Assembly: GCF_900103545.1 (NCBI RefSeq) | Contig: NZ_FNHH01000001.1 | Span: 248,001-312,000 of the forward strand | Origin: Daejeonella rubra | GTDB lineage: Bacteria > Bacteroidota > Bacteroidia > Sphingobacteriales > Sphingobacteriaceae | Reading direction: 5' to 3' | Length of the DNA: 64,000 bases | Shown: piece by piece, positions 1 to 9,019 of the stretch | Layout of the letters: the number at the start of each line of letters is the position of its first letter | Numbering within the stretch: position 1 is the first letter of the stretch | Translations under genes and position numbers: made by a program | The notes under the pieces: generated by a model | Told to the model about the DNA's origin: nothing | The model's database searches: none | The model's input: the letters and a program-made list of their open reading frames with translations, nothing else

Positions 1-1885
1 CAATTATGATACGGATGTATTTCAGCCTTTGATCCAATATATTTCAGAGCAATCCCGAACTCCTTATATCGGAAGTTCAAATCCCGGAGAAGAGGGTTGG
101 GGATCTGCAGTAGCCATGCGAGTGATGGCTGATCATATTCGTGCCATTTGTTTTTGTATTGCTGATGGAACACTTCCATCAAATAATAAGGCAGGTTATG
201 TGGTAAGGCGAATTCTTAGAAGAGCAGTGAGGTATGCATATACCTTCCTGAATTTAAAGGAGCCCTTCCTGAATAAACTAGTTCCAATTCTTGCTGATCA
301 GTTTGATGGCGTATTTTCTGAACTTAAAAAACAACAGGATTTTGTTCAGAAGGTCGTACTTGAAGAGGAAATGTCTTTTTTAAGAACTCTAGCGACAGGA
401 ATACAACGCTTTGAGCGTTTTGAAACTGCAGATAAATTGATCAGGGGCGATTTTGCTTTTGAGTTATATGATACTTTCGGATTTCCAATTGACCTGACCG
501 AGCTAATGGCAAGGGAAAAGGGGTGGACTGTAGATATGGAGGGATTTGAGGCTGAACTTCAGCAACAAAAGCAACGTTCCCGTGCCGCTACAGCTATTGA
601 TACTGGCGACTGGATCATTTCAAATGAAGGAGACGAGGTTGAATTTATCGGTTATGATGACCTGGAAAGCGATTGTAAGATCCTTAAATATCGCAAGGTA
701 ACAGCTAAAGGAAAAGATCAGTTTCAGGTAGTATTGAACCGTACTCCTTTTTATGCTGAAAGTGGCGGACAAGCAGGAGATACCGGTAAGATAGAAGATC
801 ATTCCGGATTGTTTGAATACGAGGTTACTGATACTAAAAAGGAAAACGGACTAATCATTCATTACCTGGATCAAATTCCGGAAGATCCTTCAGGAACTTT
901 CAGGGCAGTTGTAGATCCGATCAACAGAATAGCTACTGAAAATAATCACTCGGCGACACATTTGCTTCATGCAGCTCTAAAACAAGTTTTGGGAGTACAT
1001 GTGAATCAGAAGGGCTCCCTGGTTAATGGAGATTATCTTCGTTTTGATTTTTCTCATTTTTCAAAAGTTACTGATCAGGAGCTGGCAGAGATAGAATCTA
1101 TTGTTAACCGTAAGATCCGTGAAAATATCCATTTGAAGGAAGAAAGGAATGTTCCATATCAGGATGCCATCAATTCCGGTGTGACGGCACTTTTTGGTGA
1201 AAAGTATGGAGATTTCGTTCGTGTAATCACTTTTGATGATCATTTTTCAAAGGAATTGTGTGGAGGAACACATGTAAAAGCCAGTGGGCAGATAGGTTAT
1301 TTAAAAATACTTTCAGAAAGCGCAGTTGCTGCCGGCGTTAGAAGAATTGAAGCGATCAGTGCTGATGCCGCAGAGAAATTTATTAATGGGCAAAATGAAC
1401 AGATCAAGGGCCTCAAGGAATTACTAAAAAATCCTAATGATCTTTTGAAATCTGTAGAAAGTCTTTTGGAAGAAAATAATCGTCTAAAGAAGGAAATTGA
1501 AAAAAATATCCTCGAGCGATCTGCAGGTTTAAAGCATGAACTTGTAAAGGAAGCAATAAATATAAACGGTGTTAATTTTCTTGCTAAACAGGTTGATTTG
1601 CCTAATACTGATGCTGTAAAAAGTCTTGCTTATGCGGTAAAAGACCTTTTAGATGATCTTTTCCTTGTATTGGCATGTGAAATCGATGGAAAGCCAAGTC
1701 TGACTGTAATGGTATCAGAAAATCTTGTTAAAGAGAAAGGCCTGAATGCAGGAACTATTGTTCGGGAGCTTGCAAAAGAAATTCAGGGTGGAGGTGGAGG
1801 TCAGCCATTTTTCGCAACTGCTGGGGGTAAAGATAGTTCCGGAATGGAGCGTGCACTTGAAAAAGCAAAATTATTTGTAGGCTGA
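1..1885 (+). CDS. alaS: Alanyl-tRNA synthetase, 5' end outside the window
   Basis: Charges tRNA(Ala) with alanine in the cytoplasm. The frame is open from base 2 (first residues NYDTDVFQPL), so this is the C-terminal ~627 residues of a protein usually 870-880 long; the N-terminal part of the catalytic core is missing because of the window edge, not because of damage. The editing-domain metal motifs HSATH and CGGTH are present and the C-terminal DHHA1 region shows the glycine-rich GGGGGQP stretch. It ends at TGA and is followed by a bidirectional hairpin terminator. No anomaly seen. Confidence 0.97.
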   Translation, partial: NYDTDVFQPLIQYISEQSRTPYIGSSNPGEEGWGSAVAMRVMADHIRAICFCIADGTLPSNNKAGYVVRRILRRAVRYAYTFLNLKEPFLNKLVPILADQFDGVFSELKKQQDFVQKVVLEEEMSFLRTLATGIQRFERFETADKLIRGDFAFELYDTFGFPIDLTELMAREKGWTVDMEGFEAELQQQKQRSRAATAIDTGDWIISNEGDEVEFIGYDDLESDCKILKYRKVTAKGKDQFQVVLNRTPFYAESGGQAGDTGKIEDHSGLFEYEVTDTKKENGLIIHYLDQIPEDPSGTFRAVVDPINRIATENNHSATHLLHAALKQVLGVHVNQKGSLVNGDYLRFDFSHFSKVTDQELAEIESIVNRKIRENIHLKEERNVPYQDAINSGVTALFGEKYGDFVRVITFDDHFSKELCGGTHVKASGQIGYLKILSESAVAAGVRRIEAISADAAEKFINGQNEQIKGLKELLKNPNDLLKSVESLLEENNRLKKEIEKNILERSAGLKHELVKEAININGVNFLAKQVDLPNTDAVKSLAYAVKDLLDDLFLVLACEIDGKPSLTVMVSENLVKEKGLNAGTIVRELAKEIQGGGGGQPFFATAGGKDSSGMERALEKAKLFVG

Positions 1886-1895
1886 AAATTAACAA

Positions 1896-1935
1896 TTGAG
1901 TTTGATATTTAGGAAACTCTAAATATCAAACTCAA
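1896..1935. terminator. Bidirectional hairpin terminator between alaS and a convergent gene
   Basis: A perfect 16-bp inverted repeat (arms 1896-1911 and 1920-1935) encloses an 8-nt loop and lies between two convergent genes. The stem is AT-rich and has no strong T tract on the + side, so termination is inferred from position and symmetry. Confidence 0.7.
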
Positions 1936-1946
1936 ATATATACTAT

Positions 1947-2447
1947 TTAGTGTTTCCCCTTGCCATTATTTCCTTTTCCACTATTCCCATTTCCATTATT
2001 CCCTTTCTGGCCTCCATTTGAATGGGAGTTTGAATAATTGCCTTTGGATTGGCTATATTTCTGATCTTTGCTATATCTGATAATAGGTTGCCTGCCTGAA
2101 TAACTCTTGTATTTCGCATATTTTACCTTATGAGATTTATAGGAGTTGTAGGGGCGTGGTGAATTCATGACCACTTTATATCCTCTGTTCAGATCATATC
2201 TTGCATAACGGCCTGGCAAGGCTGATCGATGTAGCCAAATTCCATTTTCCATGTATATAAACTGCCGCTTGGGAACATAGTAATATGTTTCGATATCAGG
2301 GAGATAATAATATTCAGCCTGATCATAACCTGTTGGTCCCCAAAGTGGCTGAGACCCAATATTAAAATTCACGCTTACCTGTGCATTCCCGGAAAGAGAT
2401 ATCAGGGAAAGCATGCCAGTTATCAAGGCAATTATATTTTTTTTCAT
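1947..2447 (-). CDS. Secreted Tyr-rich protein with Gly/Asn/Lys-rich tail, unknown function
   Basis: A 166-residue protein with a typical signal peptide ending near residue 22 (cleavage after GNAQ). The mature part is aromatic (repeated Tyr, EYYYLPDIETYYYVPKRQ) and the last ~35 residues are low-complexity Gly/Asn/Lys, with many short GN/GK repeats. Proteins with this kind of N-terminal half occur in Sphingobacteriaceae, but no function is known to me. It is monocistronic and convergent with alaS. Export to the periplasm or surface is inferred from the signal peptide; the basic tail might bind a polyanion, which is speculation. Confidence 0.8.
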   Translation of the reverse strand: MKKNIIALITGMLSLISLSGNAQVSVNFNIGSQPLWGPTGYDQAEYYYLPDIETYYYVPKRQFIYMENGIWLHRSALPGRYARYDLNRGYKVVMNSPRPYNSYKSHKVKYAKYKSYSGRQPIIRYSKDQKYSQSKGNYSNSHSNGGQKGNNGNGNSGKGNNGKGKH

Positions 2448-2541
2448 GATAGGTTGTTTTAAAAAGAGATGAGTACAATTTAAGTGCCACTATTAATATT
2501 GCTTATTATCAGCCGGGAACACTCATTTGTAATCAATTGCT

Positions 2542-2549
2542 TATCTTTG
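2542..2549 (+). promoter_or_regulatory. Bacteroidota -7 element upstream of gatB
   Basis: TATCTTTG matches the TAnnTTTG -7 consensus, 30 nt before the gatB start. The only TTTG upstream (2526-2529) is closer than the usual -33 spacing, so only the -7 box is convincing. Confidence 0.5.
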
Positions 2550-2579
2550 CAGCAGAATTAATTCACCTATTGAGTTTAA

Positions 2580-4052
2580 ATGACGATTATCCCGGACAGT
2601 TTAACTGAGAAATACGAACTGGTAGTTGGACTTGAGGTGCATGTTCAATTATCTACATCAAGCAAGATATTTTCCTCTGACTCTGCCGGTTTTGGCGGAG
2701 GACCAAATGAGCATATTAGTCCGGTTAGCTTAGGACTCCCCGGTACTTTACCAAAGCTTAATAAAAAGGTGGTAGAGTATGCTATCAAAATGGGACTTGC
2801 TACCAATTGCCACATCAATACCAGCACACACTTTGATCGCAAGAATTATTTTTATGCAGATCTTCCAAAAGGCTTTCAAACAACTCAGGATAGTGAGCCA
2901 ATATGCAAATCGGGATTTATCGATGTCAAAGCCGATGATCATTCTACCAGAAGGATCAGGATACATCGTATACATATGGAAGATGATGCCGGTAAGAGTA
3001 TGCACGATCAGGATGAATTGGATTCACTGATCGATCTTAACCGTGCGGGTGTTCCACTGATCGAGATCGTTTCAGAGCCTGATATTCGCTCTGCCCATGA
3101 AGCAGCAGCCTATCTGAATGAGATTCGGAAACTGGTGAGATATCTTGACATTTGCGATGGTAATATGGAAGAGGGAAGTATCCGCTGTGATGCGAATATT
3201 TCTGTAAGGCTAAAAGGCGCAACAGAATACGGCAACAGATGTGAGGTAAAGAATCTGAACTCGATAAGGAATCTGCAAAGAGCCATTGATCATGAATTTA
3301 TCAGGCAGACTCAGCTTCTTGAAAAGGGAGAATACATAGAACAAAATACACTGAATTTTGATGCCGAAACTGGCAATACGAGTCCGCTAAGAAGCAAGGA
3401 AACAGCCAATGATTATCGCTATTTCCCTGAACCGGACCTTCCACCGCTGCTTATTGATGAAAAGTATATTGCAGAACTTGCTAAATCATTGCCGGAGCTT
3501 CCTGCAAAGAAGATAGAGCGATATATTTCTAAATTCGGTCTGTCAGAATATGATGCTATACTACTTTCCTCAGAAAAAGAAATTGCAGAGTATTTTGATG
3601 AGCTTATTATCTGGAATAATCATTATAAAGCAGCAGCAAACTGGGTTGCAGGTCCGTTGAGGACCTACCTTCATGAGACTGGAACACATACAAAGGATTT
3701 CAAAGTTCAACCTAAAGTTTTAGCAGAATTAATTGCGTTGATCGATAGCGGAAAATTGAATTATTCTGTAGCGGCACATCAGGTTTTTCCTGAACTGATC
3801 AAAAATCCATCGATCTCTGCTGAGCAGGCGGCAATTTCTCTGCAGGTTTTGATCGATACTGATGATGATGATTTGAATTTGCTTATAGAAGAAGTGCTGA
3901 ATAGTTATCCTGATAAGGTGAAAGAATACCATAATGGTAAAAAAGGCGTTTTGGGTTTGTTTATGGGCGACCTCATGAAAAGAACTAAAGGAAAGATCAA
4001 TCCTCAGACTGCCAGTAAATTAGTAATTGAAAAATTAGAAAATAAATCGTGA
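2580..4052 (+). CDS. gatB: Asp-tRNA(Asn)/Glu-tRNA(Gln) amidotransferase subunit B
   Basis: Subunit B of GatCAB, which converts mischarged Glu-tRNA(Gln) or Asp-tRNA(Asn) to the correct amide form. The 490-residue length is normal. The N terminus carries the family hallmarks GLEVHVQL and LGLPGTLPKLN, followed by the PET112 catalytic domain; the C-terminal ~150 residues are the helical YqeY-like tRNA-binding domain. The ATG start places EYELVVGLEVHVQL at the expected position. GatA and GatC are not adjacent. The stop codon overlaps the GTG start of the next gene (GTGA), which suggests translational coupling. Confidence 0.97.
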   Translation: MTIIPDSLTEKYELVVGLEVHVQLSTSSKIFSSDSAGFGGGPNEHISPVSLGLPGTLPKLNKKVVEYAIKMGLATNCHINTSTHFDRKNYFYADLPKGFQTTQDSEPICKSGFIDVKADDHSTRRIRIHRIHMEDDAGKSMHDQDELDSLIDLNRAGVPLIEIVSEPDIRSAHEAAAYLNEIRKLVRYLDICDGNMEEGSIRCDANISVRLKGATEYGNRCEVKNLNSIRNLQRAIDHEFIRQTQLLEKGEYIEQNTLNFDAETGNTSPLRSKETANDYRYFPEPDLPPLLIDEKYIAELAKSLPELPAKKIERYISKFGLSEYDAILLSSEKEIAEYFDELIIWNNHYKAAANWVAGPLRTYLHETGTHTKDFKVQPKVLAELIALIDSGKLNYSVAAHQVFPELIKNPSISAEQAAISLQVLIDTDDDDLNLLIEEVLNSYPDKVKEYHNGKKGVLGLFMGDLMKRTKGKINPQTASKLVIEKLENKS

Positions 4053-5149
4053 AAAAAATAATGTTTGTTGCCCTCCTTGGGCTTGGTTTTTTTGTCAGTT
4101 CTTGTAAAAATAATGATGAACTGAGTATTTCAGGTAAAGTTGAAAATGCAGGTGATATTAAAAAGGTTTTACTTTACGAGACTGATCAATTGGTTGATTC
4201 CGCCTTTTTGAATGAAAGTAATGAGTTTAAATTTCGCCGGGTTGCACCCGATCCAAATTTTTACACACTGGTTATTGGTGAAAAGAATTTCCTCATTGTA
4301 GGTCAAAATGGTGATGCAGTGGAGTTTAAATCTGATTATTCAGATACAACAAATACTTATGAAATTAAAGGCTCAAGTGATTCTGAAAAGATACGTGACT
4401 TTAATAAGCTGAGCAATGATTACGGAAAAATATACCAGAAGATTCAGACAGATTATGCAGCGCTTATAAATTCGAACCCTGCTGCAAAGGACTCAATTTA
4501 CAACGTTCTGATGCCTCAATTTCAGGCTAATATGGATAAGTATTCTGCAGAAGCTTTTAAGTTTGTTCAGGATAATAAAGAAAACCTGGCAGGCTTTTAT
4601 GCCGCAGGTACAATTGATCAGAATAAGTATGAGCAAGAGTTGATCGTTTATGCTGAAGAGGTAAAATCTAAATTCCCTAAGAATAGTGCTGTTCAATCTT
4701 TTGTTGCCAAAATGGTTGGAATAAAGCCTGTTTCTATTGGTCAGGTTGCTCCTGATTTTCAATTGCCTGATCAAACTGGTAAAGAGTTTAAATTATCTGA
4801 TTTCAAAGGCAAATATATACTCCTTGATTTTTGGGCTTCCTGGTGTGCTCCCTGCCGTGAGGAAAACCCGAATATTGTTAAGCAATTTGAGAGGTTTAAA
4901 AGCAAGAACTTTACAGTGCTGGGTATTTCTCTTGATGACGACCGTGCTGCATGGCTGAAAGCAATAAAAGATGATCAGTTAAACTGGCCGCATCTCTCTG
5001 AATTAAAAAGATGGGATGGAAAGGTAACACTACAGTACAAAGTTGAAGGGATACCAGCATCATTTATTCTTGATCCTGAAGGCAAGATCATCGCAAAGAA
5101 CCTGAGAGGTGCTGAATTGGAACAATTTCTTGAAAAGACATTGAAATAG
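4049..5149 (+). CDS. TlpA/ResA-like thiol-disulfide oxidoreductase lipoprotein
   Basis: Envelope redox protein of 366 residues. A lipoprotein signal ends at the SSC lipobox (Cys19). The N-terminal half resembles the DUF4369 region found before many Bacteroidota thioredoxins. The C-terminal half is an AhpC/TSA-thioredoxin fold with the active site WCAPC in FWASWCAPCREENP and a later cis-proline region near GIPASF. The likely role is reduction of disulfides or of cytochrome c/envelope substrates; the real partner is unknown. The GTG start overlaps the gatB stop. GTG was chosen because it places a full signal peptide (MKKIMFVALLGLGFF). Confidence 0.9.
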   Translation: MKKIMFVALLGLGFFVSSCKNNDELSISGKVENAGDIKKVLLYETDQLVDSAFLNESNEFKFRRVAPDPNFYTLVIGEKNFLIVGQNGDAVEFKSDYSDTTNTYEIKGSSDSEKIRDFNKLSNDYGKIYQKIQTDYAALINSNPAAKDSIYNVLMPQFQANMDKYSAEAFKFVQDNKENLAGFYAAGTIDQNKYEQELIVYAEEVKSKFPKNSAVQSFVAKMVGIKPVSIGQVAPDFQLPDQTGKEFKLSDFKGKYILLDFWASWCAPCREENPNIVKQFERFKSKNFTVLGISLDDDRAAWLKAIKDDQLNWPHLSELKRWDGKVTLQYKVEGIPASFILDPEGKIIAKNLRGAELEQFLEKTLK

Positions 5150-5251
5150 CAGGCTTTATTGTAAATTCGGATAAAAAGTTTACAATTTGTTAATAAAGGC
5201 TTAACGATATGATAGAACAAAGGGGTTATTTTTACGAAAATTAATCTATTT

Positions 5252-5944
5252 ATGAGTACGGCTAAGCATAAGATCCTGATTGTTGATGATGAACCTGATA
5301 TCCGGGAGCTTATTGAGTACAACTTAAAAAAAGAGGGCTATCAGGTATATACTGCTTCCAATGGTCAGGAAGGGGTTACTGAAGCCAAACGTGTGATGCC
5401 TGATCTCATTATACTTGATATCATGATGCCCAAGATGGATGGGATCGAAGCCTGCAGGATTCTTAGAACAATGAATGAATTTAAAAACACATTCATGGTA
5501 TTTCTAACTGCCAGGAGCGAAGAATACTCCGAAATTGCCGGTTTTAATGTTGGTGCAGATGATTATATAGCTAAACCGATCAAACCTCGCGCACTTACCA
5601 GCAGGATCAATGCTATTTTAAGACGTAATGTTCATTCGGAGGAAGCTGAAGTAGAAAACAAAGTTGAAATAGGTGATCTTGTTATTGATCGTGAAGCATT
5701 CCTTGTATTTCGAAAAGGTGAAAAAATTGTACTTGCTAAAAAGGAATTTGAGTTACTATATCTGCTTGCTTCAAAGCCCGGTAAAGTATATACCCGTGAT
5801 GTCATCCTGAAAAACATTTGGGAAGATTCTGTTGTAGTAACCAACCGTACAATCGATGTTCATATTCGTAAACTTCGTGAAAAGCTTGGTGATAATTATG
5901 TCAGTACAGTAAAAGGGGTTGGATATAAATTTGAATTGAAGTGA
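5252..5944 (+). CDS. OmpR/PhoB-family response regulator (orphan)
   Basis: Two-component DNA-binding regulator of 230 residues. The receiver domain (about 5-122) has the acidic pocket D12-D13, phosphoacceptor D56 in LDIMMPKMDG, T86 and K108. The C-terminal winged-helix domain (about 135-230) ends in the typical TVKGVGYKFE motif. No histidine kinase lies beside it, so its sensor must be elsewhere. It sits alone, followed by a heptanucleotide repeat tract beginning within 10 nt of the stop codon. Confidence 0.95.
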   Translation: MSTAKHKILIVDDEPDIRELIEYNLKKEGYQVYTASNGQEGVTEAKRVMPDLIILDIMMPKMDGIEACRILRTMNEFKNTFMVFLTARSEEYSEIAGFNVGADDYIAKPIKPRALTSRINAILRRNVHSEEAEVENKVEIGDLVIDREAFLVFRKGEKIVLAKKEFELLYLLASKPGKVYTRDVILKNIWEDSVVVTNRTIDVHIRKLREKLGDNYVSTVKGVGYKFELK

Positions 5945-5950
5945 TTTTAA

Positions 5951-6174
5951 GCTTAAAGCTTAAAGCTCAAAGCGGATATCGGAGAGTGGAAATCGGTTAA
6001 TAAACAGTGATTTGAATAAAATATTAACTTTATTTTAATCCTATAATCTTTAATCCTTTTATCTTTCATCCTTCAACTTTCACCTTTCATCCTTTCACCA
6101 TTGATTTTTAAGCTTTTACCTTTAGGCTTTTACCTTTAGGCTTTAAGCTTTAACCTTTCCCCTTTATACTCCGC
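5951..6174. repeat. Degenerate heptanucleotide repeat tract, locus 1
   Basis: The stretch after the response regulator can be cut almost entirely into 7-nt words: GCTTAAA, GCTTAAA, GCTCAAA at 5951-5971, then from 6041 CTTTAAT, CCTTTTA, TCTTTCA, ACTTTCA, CCTTTCA, GCTTTTA, CCTTTAG (twice), GCTTTAA (twice), CCTTTCC. The left words (GCTTAAA) are near-complements of the right words (GCTTTAA), so the tract can fold back. One phase slip occurs near 6090. No ORF is supported here. Confidence 0.8.
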
Positions 6175-6190
6175 TCTGAAATTAAAAGCT

Positions 6191-6198
6191 TACTTTTG
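6191..6198 (+). promoter_or_regulatory. -7 promoter element for the RluA-type gene
   Basis: TACTTTTG matches TAnnTTTG and lies 18 nt before the GTG start, directly after the heptanucleotide tract. No good -33 TTG is visible. Confidence 0.5.
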
Positions 6199-6216
6199 CA
6201 TTCTAATTTTTAATGC

Positions 6217-6936
6217 GTGAAGTTTCCAAAATTCCAGGACCTTATTCTTTTCGAGAACGATAATCTTATCGTTGTTAACAAACCTGCATTCCTGAGTTCG
6301 CTAGACGATAGGGAAGGTGGAGATAACAACTTGCTTAGAATGGCCAAGCAATATTCTGATGATGCACAGATCTGTCACCGTTTAGACAGAGAAACGTCGG
6401 GTGTATTGATCATTGCCAAAAATCCGGAAACCTATCGTCTCATTTCCATGCAATTTGAACACAGAAAAGTGAACAAAGTGTATCATGCCATAATAAACGG
6501 AACCCATGTTTTTGAGGAACTTCATGTAGACTTGCCGATTTTGAACCTGGGAGCGAAGAACGTAGCAATAAACAGGCAGGAAGGGAAACCCGCAGAAACA
6601 GTTTTCAACTCAATTAAATATTATAAACATTATACCCTTGTTGAATGCAGACCTATAACTGGCAGGATGCACCAAATAAGGATTCATCTGGCTTCCCAAA
6701 GAGCGAACATTGCAGGTGATGAAATGTATGGTGGAAAGCCAGTGTACCTTTCGGAAATCAAGAGGGCTTACCGCATTGGGAAGGACCAGGAAGAGCTTCC
6801 TATCATGAAACGATTTGCATTACATGCACGCCGGATAACTTTTAAGATCGATGAGAATACGGAAATGACCTTTGAGGCTCCGTATCCTAAAGATTTCGCA
6901 ACTTTGATCAAGTTGCTCGACAAGTTTGATTCCTAA
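6217..6936 (+). CDS. RluA-family 23S rRNA/tRNA pseudouridine synthase
   Basis: Converts uridine to pseudouridine in RNA; the exact target cannot be assigned from sequence. The 239-residue protein consists of the catalytic domain only, with no N-terminal S4 domain. The catalytic motif HRLDRETSG contains the essential Asp, and the C-terminal motif GRMHQIRIHL is present. GTG is the only start in this frame that includes the N-terminal strand; the nearby ATG at 6213 is out of frame. Its 3' end overlaps the convergent gene by 4 nt. Confidence 0.93.
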   Translation: MKFPKFQDLILFENDNLIVVNKPAFLSSLDDREGGDNNLLRMAKQYSDDAQICHRLDRETSGVLIIAKNPETYRLISMQFEHRKVNKVYHAIINGTHVFEELHVDLPILNLGAKNVAINRQEGKPAETVFNSIKYYKHYTLVECRPITGRMHQIRIHLASQRANIAGDEMYGGKPVYLSEIKRAYRIGKDQEELPIMKRFALHARRITFKIDENTEMTFEAPYPKDFATLIKLLDKFDS

Positions 6937-7469
6937 TTTTTTATTGTAACAGCTTCATAAAAAGAAGAAACTGCTTCCCATTTAGGATCTATCTCAAAAG
7001 AAATGGATTCTATACGGCTCTGTTGAGTTTTTAGTCGCTCCAGAATTTCTGTTGCATTTTTTTGATCTTCAGGTTTGATATAGAGAAGTATATCGCGATA
7101 GCCTGTCATCGTAGTAGTACCAACATAGCAATAGCTTCCAAGAACCTTGCTTAGTTCCTGTATGATCTCAGTCTGTAAATTATTGAAGAGCAGAGCTTCT
7201 TTATCTGTTGGATGTCCATCCTTATTCTTTTCCAGCGTATTTACATTGACAAAAAATGACAACGAAAAACTGGATCTATCCTTAAAATCTATATAGCGAT
7301 CGTTAATAGAAGCTAAACATGGTTTCCCATTTGCCTCAAATTTGAGCGTTGTGAAGTTCTGATTAATGATGGGAGCCTCAATTTTTATTGGTTCTGACTC
7401 CACTTTTTTGTTCTGTGAACAGGAAATCAATGGAAACAGGCAAAAAAGGATGAAGTAATATTTCTGCAT
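6933..7469 (-). CDS. DUF695-like lipoprotein, unknown function
   Basis: A predicted lipoprotein. I prefer the ATG at 7469 (MQKYYFILFCLFPLISC) because it gives a compact signal peptide with lipobox ISC; the frame stays open to 7493 with two more upstream Met codons. The C-terminal part resembles DUF695-type proteins (ends with IDPKWEAVSSFYEAV), based on recall of the pattern and not on a search. Function unknown. It is convergent with the pseudouridine synthase gene (4-nt overlap) and lies downstream of speA, separated by a GC-rich hairpin. Confidence 0.75.
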   Translation of the reverse strand: MQKYYFILFCLFPLISCSQNKKVESEPIKIEAPIINQNFTTLKFEANGKPCLASINDRYIDFKDRSSFSLSFFVNVNTLEKNKDGHPTDKEALLFNNLQTEIIQELSKVLGSYCYVGTTTMTGYRDILLYIKPEDQKNATEILERLKTQQSRIESISFEIDPKWEAVSSFYEAVTIKN

Positions 7470-7504
7470 CATATAATTAAAATAACTCACCACCTACTTA
7501 GTCC

Positions 7505-7523
7505 CCCCGGACTTGATCCGGGG
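7505..7523. repeat. GC-rich hairpin downstream of speA
   Basis: CCCCGGA-CTTGA-TCCGGGG forms a 7-bp GC stem with a 5-nt loop, 6 nt beyond the speA stop. It stands out against the AT-rich surroundings. It could act as a terminator or be a dispersed palindromic repeat; there is no T tract on the minus side. Confidence 0.6.
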
Positions 7524-7528
7524 CGGGC

Positions 7529-8911
7529 CTAATAACCTAAAATCTTTAGTACCTGCTTACTGTTCTGCTCCTCGCCAAATACTTCAAAATTGAAGGTCTC
7601 ATCCCGGTTACGCCGAATGATTACATGCTTAGGTGATGGAAGCAGACAATGGTGTATACCACCATAGCCACTAAGGACTTCCTGGTAAGCACCGGTATGG
7701 AAGAAGCCTAAATACTGAACCTTGCGTGTTTTAGGCATAAATACGTTGTTCATATGAGCTTCCTGGCTATAATAATCCTGCCCATCGCAGGTTATTCCCC
7801 CAAGGTTTACACGTTCATATTCAGAATCCCAATTGTTAATTGGAGCAAGAATGTACTTTTGGTTCAATGCCCATACATCCGGAAGGTTGGTGATGAATGA
7901 TCCATCAAGCATTAACCATTTTTCACGGTCATTCTGTTGCTTACGTCCTAAAACTTTGTATAGGATTCCTGAAGCTTCGGCAACGGTATATTTTCCAAAT
8001 TCAGTAATGATATCTGGTTCCATCACATCGTGTTCTGCACAGATTTCCTTGATCCTTTTTACAATTTCATTGACCATGTATTCATAATCAAAGTCAAAGG
8101 CTAACGAATCTTTGAATGGCATTCCTCCACCAATATCAAGGGTGTCCAGATCCGGATTTATTTTCTTGAATTTGCAATAAAGAGTGGCATATTTTTCAAG
8201 TTCATTCCAATAGTAAGGGGTATCAGAAATTCCGGAGTTAATAAAGAAATGAAGCAGTTTGACCTTGAAATTAGGGTTTTGTGCTATTTTATGATTGTAA
8301 AAATCGATGATATCTTCCATTCTTATTCCTAAGCGGGAAGTATAAAATTGAGAATCAGGCTGTTCTTCAGCAGCGATCCTCATTCCTAAGCTACATGGAA
8401 TATCAAGTTCATCATCATAGATATTGAACTCCTCCTTGTTATCTAAAACAGGGATGATGTTTTTAAACCCATCGTGAAGCATATCAATGATATACTGCTT
8501 GTATTGGAAAGTTTTGAATCCATTACAAATAACGGTGATGTCTTTATTCAGTGAACCTTTCTTTTCAAGAGCATCGATCATTGGCATATCGAATGCAGAT
8601 GAAGTTTCAAGGTGAATATCATTTCGAAGTGCTTCCTCAACAATATGCCTGAAGTGTGAGCTTTTAGTGCAATAACAATATTTATAACCACCTCTGTAGT
8701 TGTTTTTAACGATAGCTGCCTGAAACAAAAGTTTGGCTTGCTGTATCTTTTTACTTATTATAGGTAAATAAGTAAATCTGAGTGGAGAACCATAGGTTTC
8801 AATCATCTCCATGAGGTTTAAGTCATGAAAATACAATTCATCATCAATGATATCAAAACCATCCTGAGGGAAGCCCACGCTTAAATCAAGAAACTCCGCG
8901 TAACTCTGCAT
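7529..8911 (-). CDS. speA: Arginine decarboxylase (biosynthetic type)
   Basis: PLP-dependent fold III decarboxylase producing agmatine from arginine, first step of polyamine synthesis. From the ATG at 8911 the protein has 460 residues, the usual length of the Bacteroidota form. It shows the PLP-lysine region YKYCYCTKSSH near the N terminus, the glycine-rich LDIGGGMPF, and FHTGAYQEVL near the C terminus with the conserved Tyr. The frame stays open for 88 more codons upstream, but that extension overlaps the divergent arginase gene and has no family similarity, so the start is 8911. It is divergent from the arginase-family gene, and argS follows on that side. Confidence 0.92.
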   Translation of the reverse strand: MQSYAEFLDLSVGFPQDGFDIIDDELYFHDLNLMEMIETYGSPLRFTYLPIISKKIQQAKLLFQAAIVKNNYRGGYKYCYCTKSSHFRHIVEEALRNDIHLETSSAFDMPMIDALEKKGSLNKDITVICNGFKTFQYKQYIIDMLHDGFKNIIPVLDNKEEFNIYDDELDIPCSLGMRIAAEEQPDSQFYTSRLGIRMEDIIDFYNHKIAQNPNFKVKLLHFFINSGISDTPYYWNELEKYATLYCKFKKINPDLDTLDIGGGMPFKDSLAFDFDYEYMVNEIVKRIKEICAEHDVMEPDIITEFGKYTVAEASGILYKVLGRKQQNDREKWLMLDGSFITNLPDVWALNQKYILAPINNWDSEYERVNLGGITCDGQDYYSQEAHMNNVFMPKTRKVQYLGFFHTGAYQEVLSGYGGIHHCLLPSPKHVIIRRNRDETFNFEVFGEEQNSKQVLKILGY

Positions 8912-8927
8912 TTTTTTATAATTTTGG

Positions 8928-8935
8928 CAAAGATA
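8928..8935 (-). promoter_or_regulatory. -7 promoter element of speA
   Basis: On the minus strand TATCTTTG (8935 to 8928) matches TAnnTTTG and lies 16 nt before the speA ATG. This implies a very short 5' leader and supports the start at 8911 over the longer frame. Confidence 0.6.
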
Positions 8936-9019
8936 TAAAAAGCATATAGCATAGAACATATTACAATGCTTAAAAATTGTATGTTCCAAACTAAATCTAT
9001 ATGATAAGCGAAAAGGATT

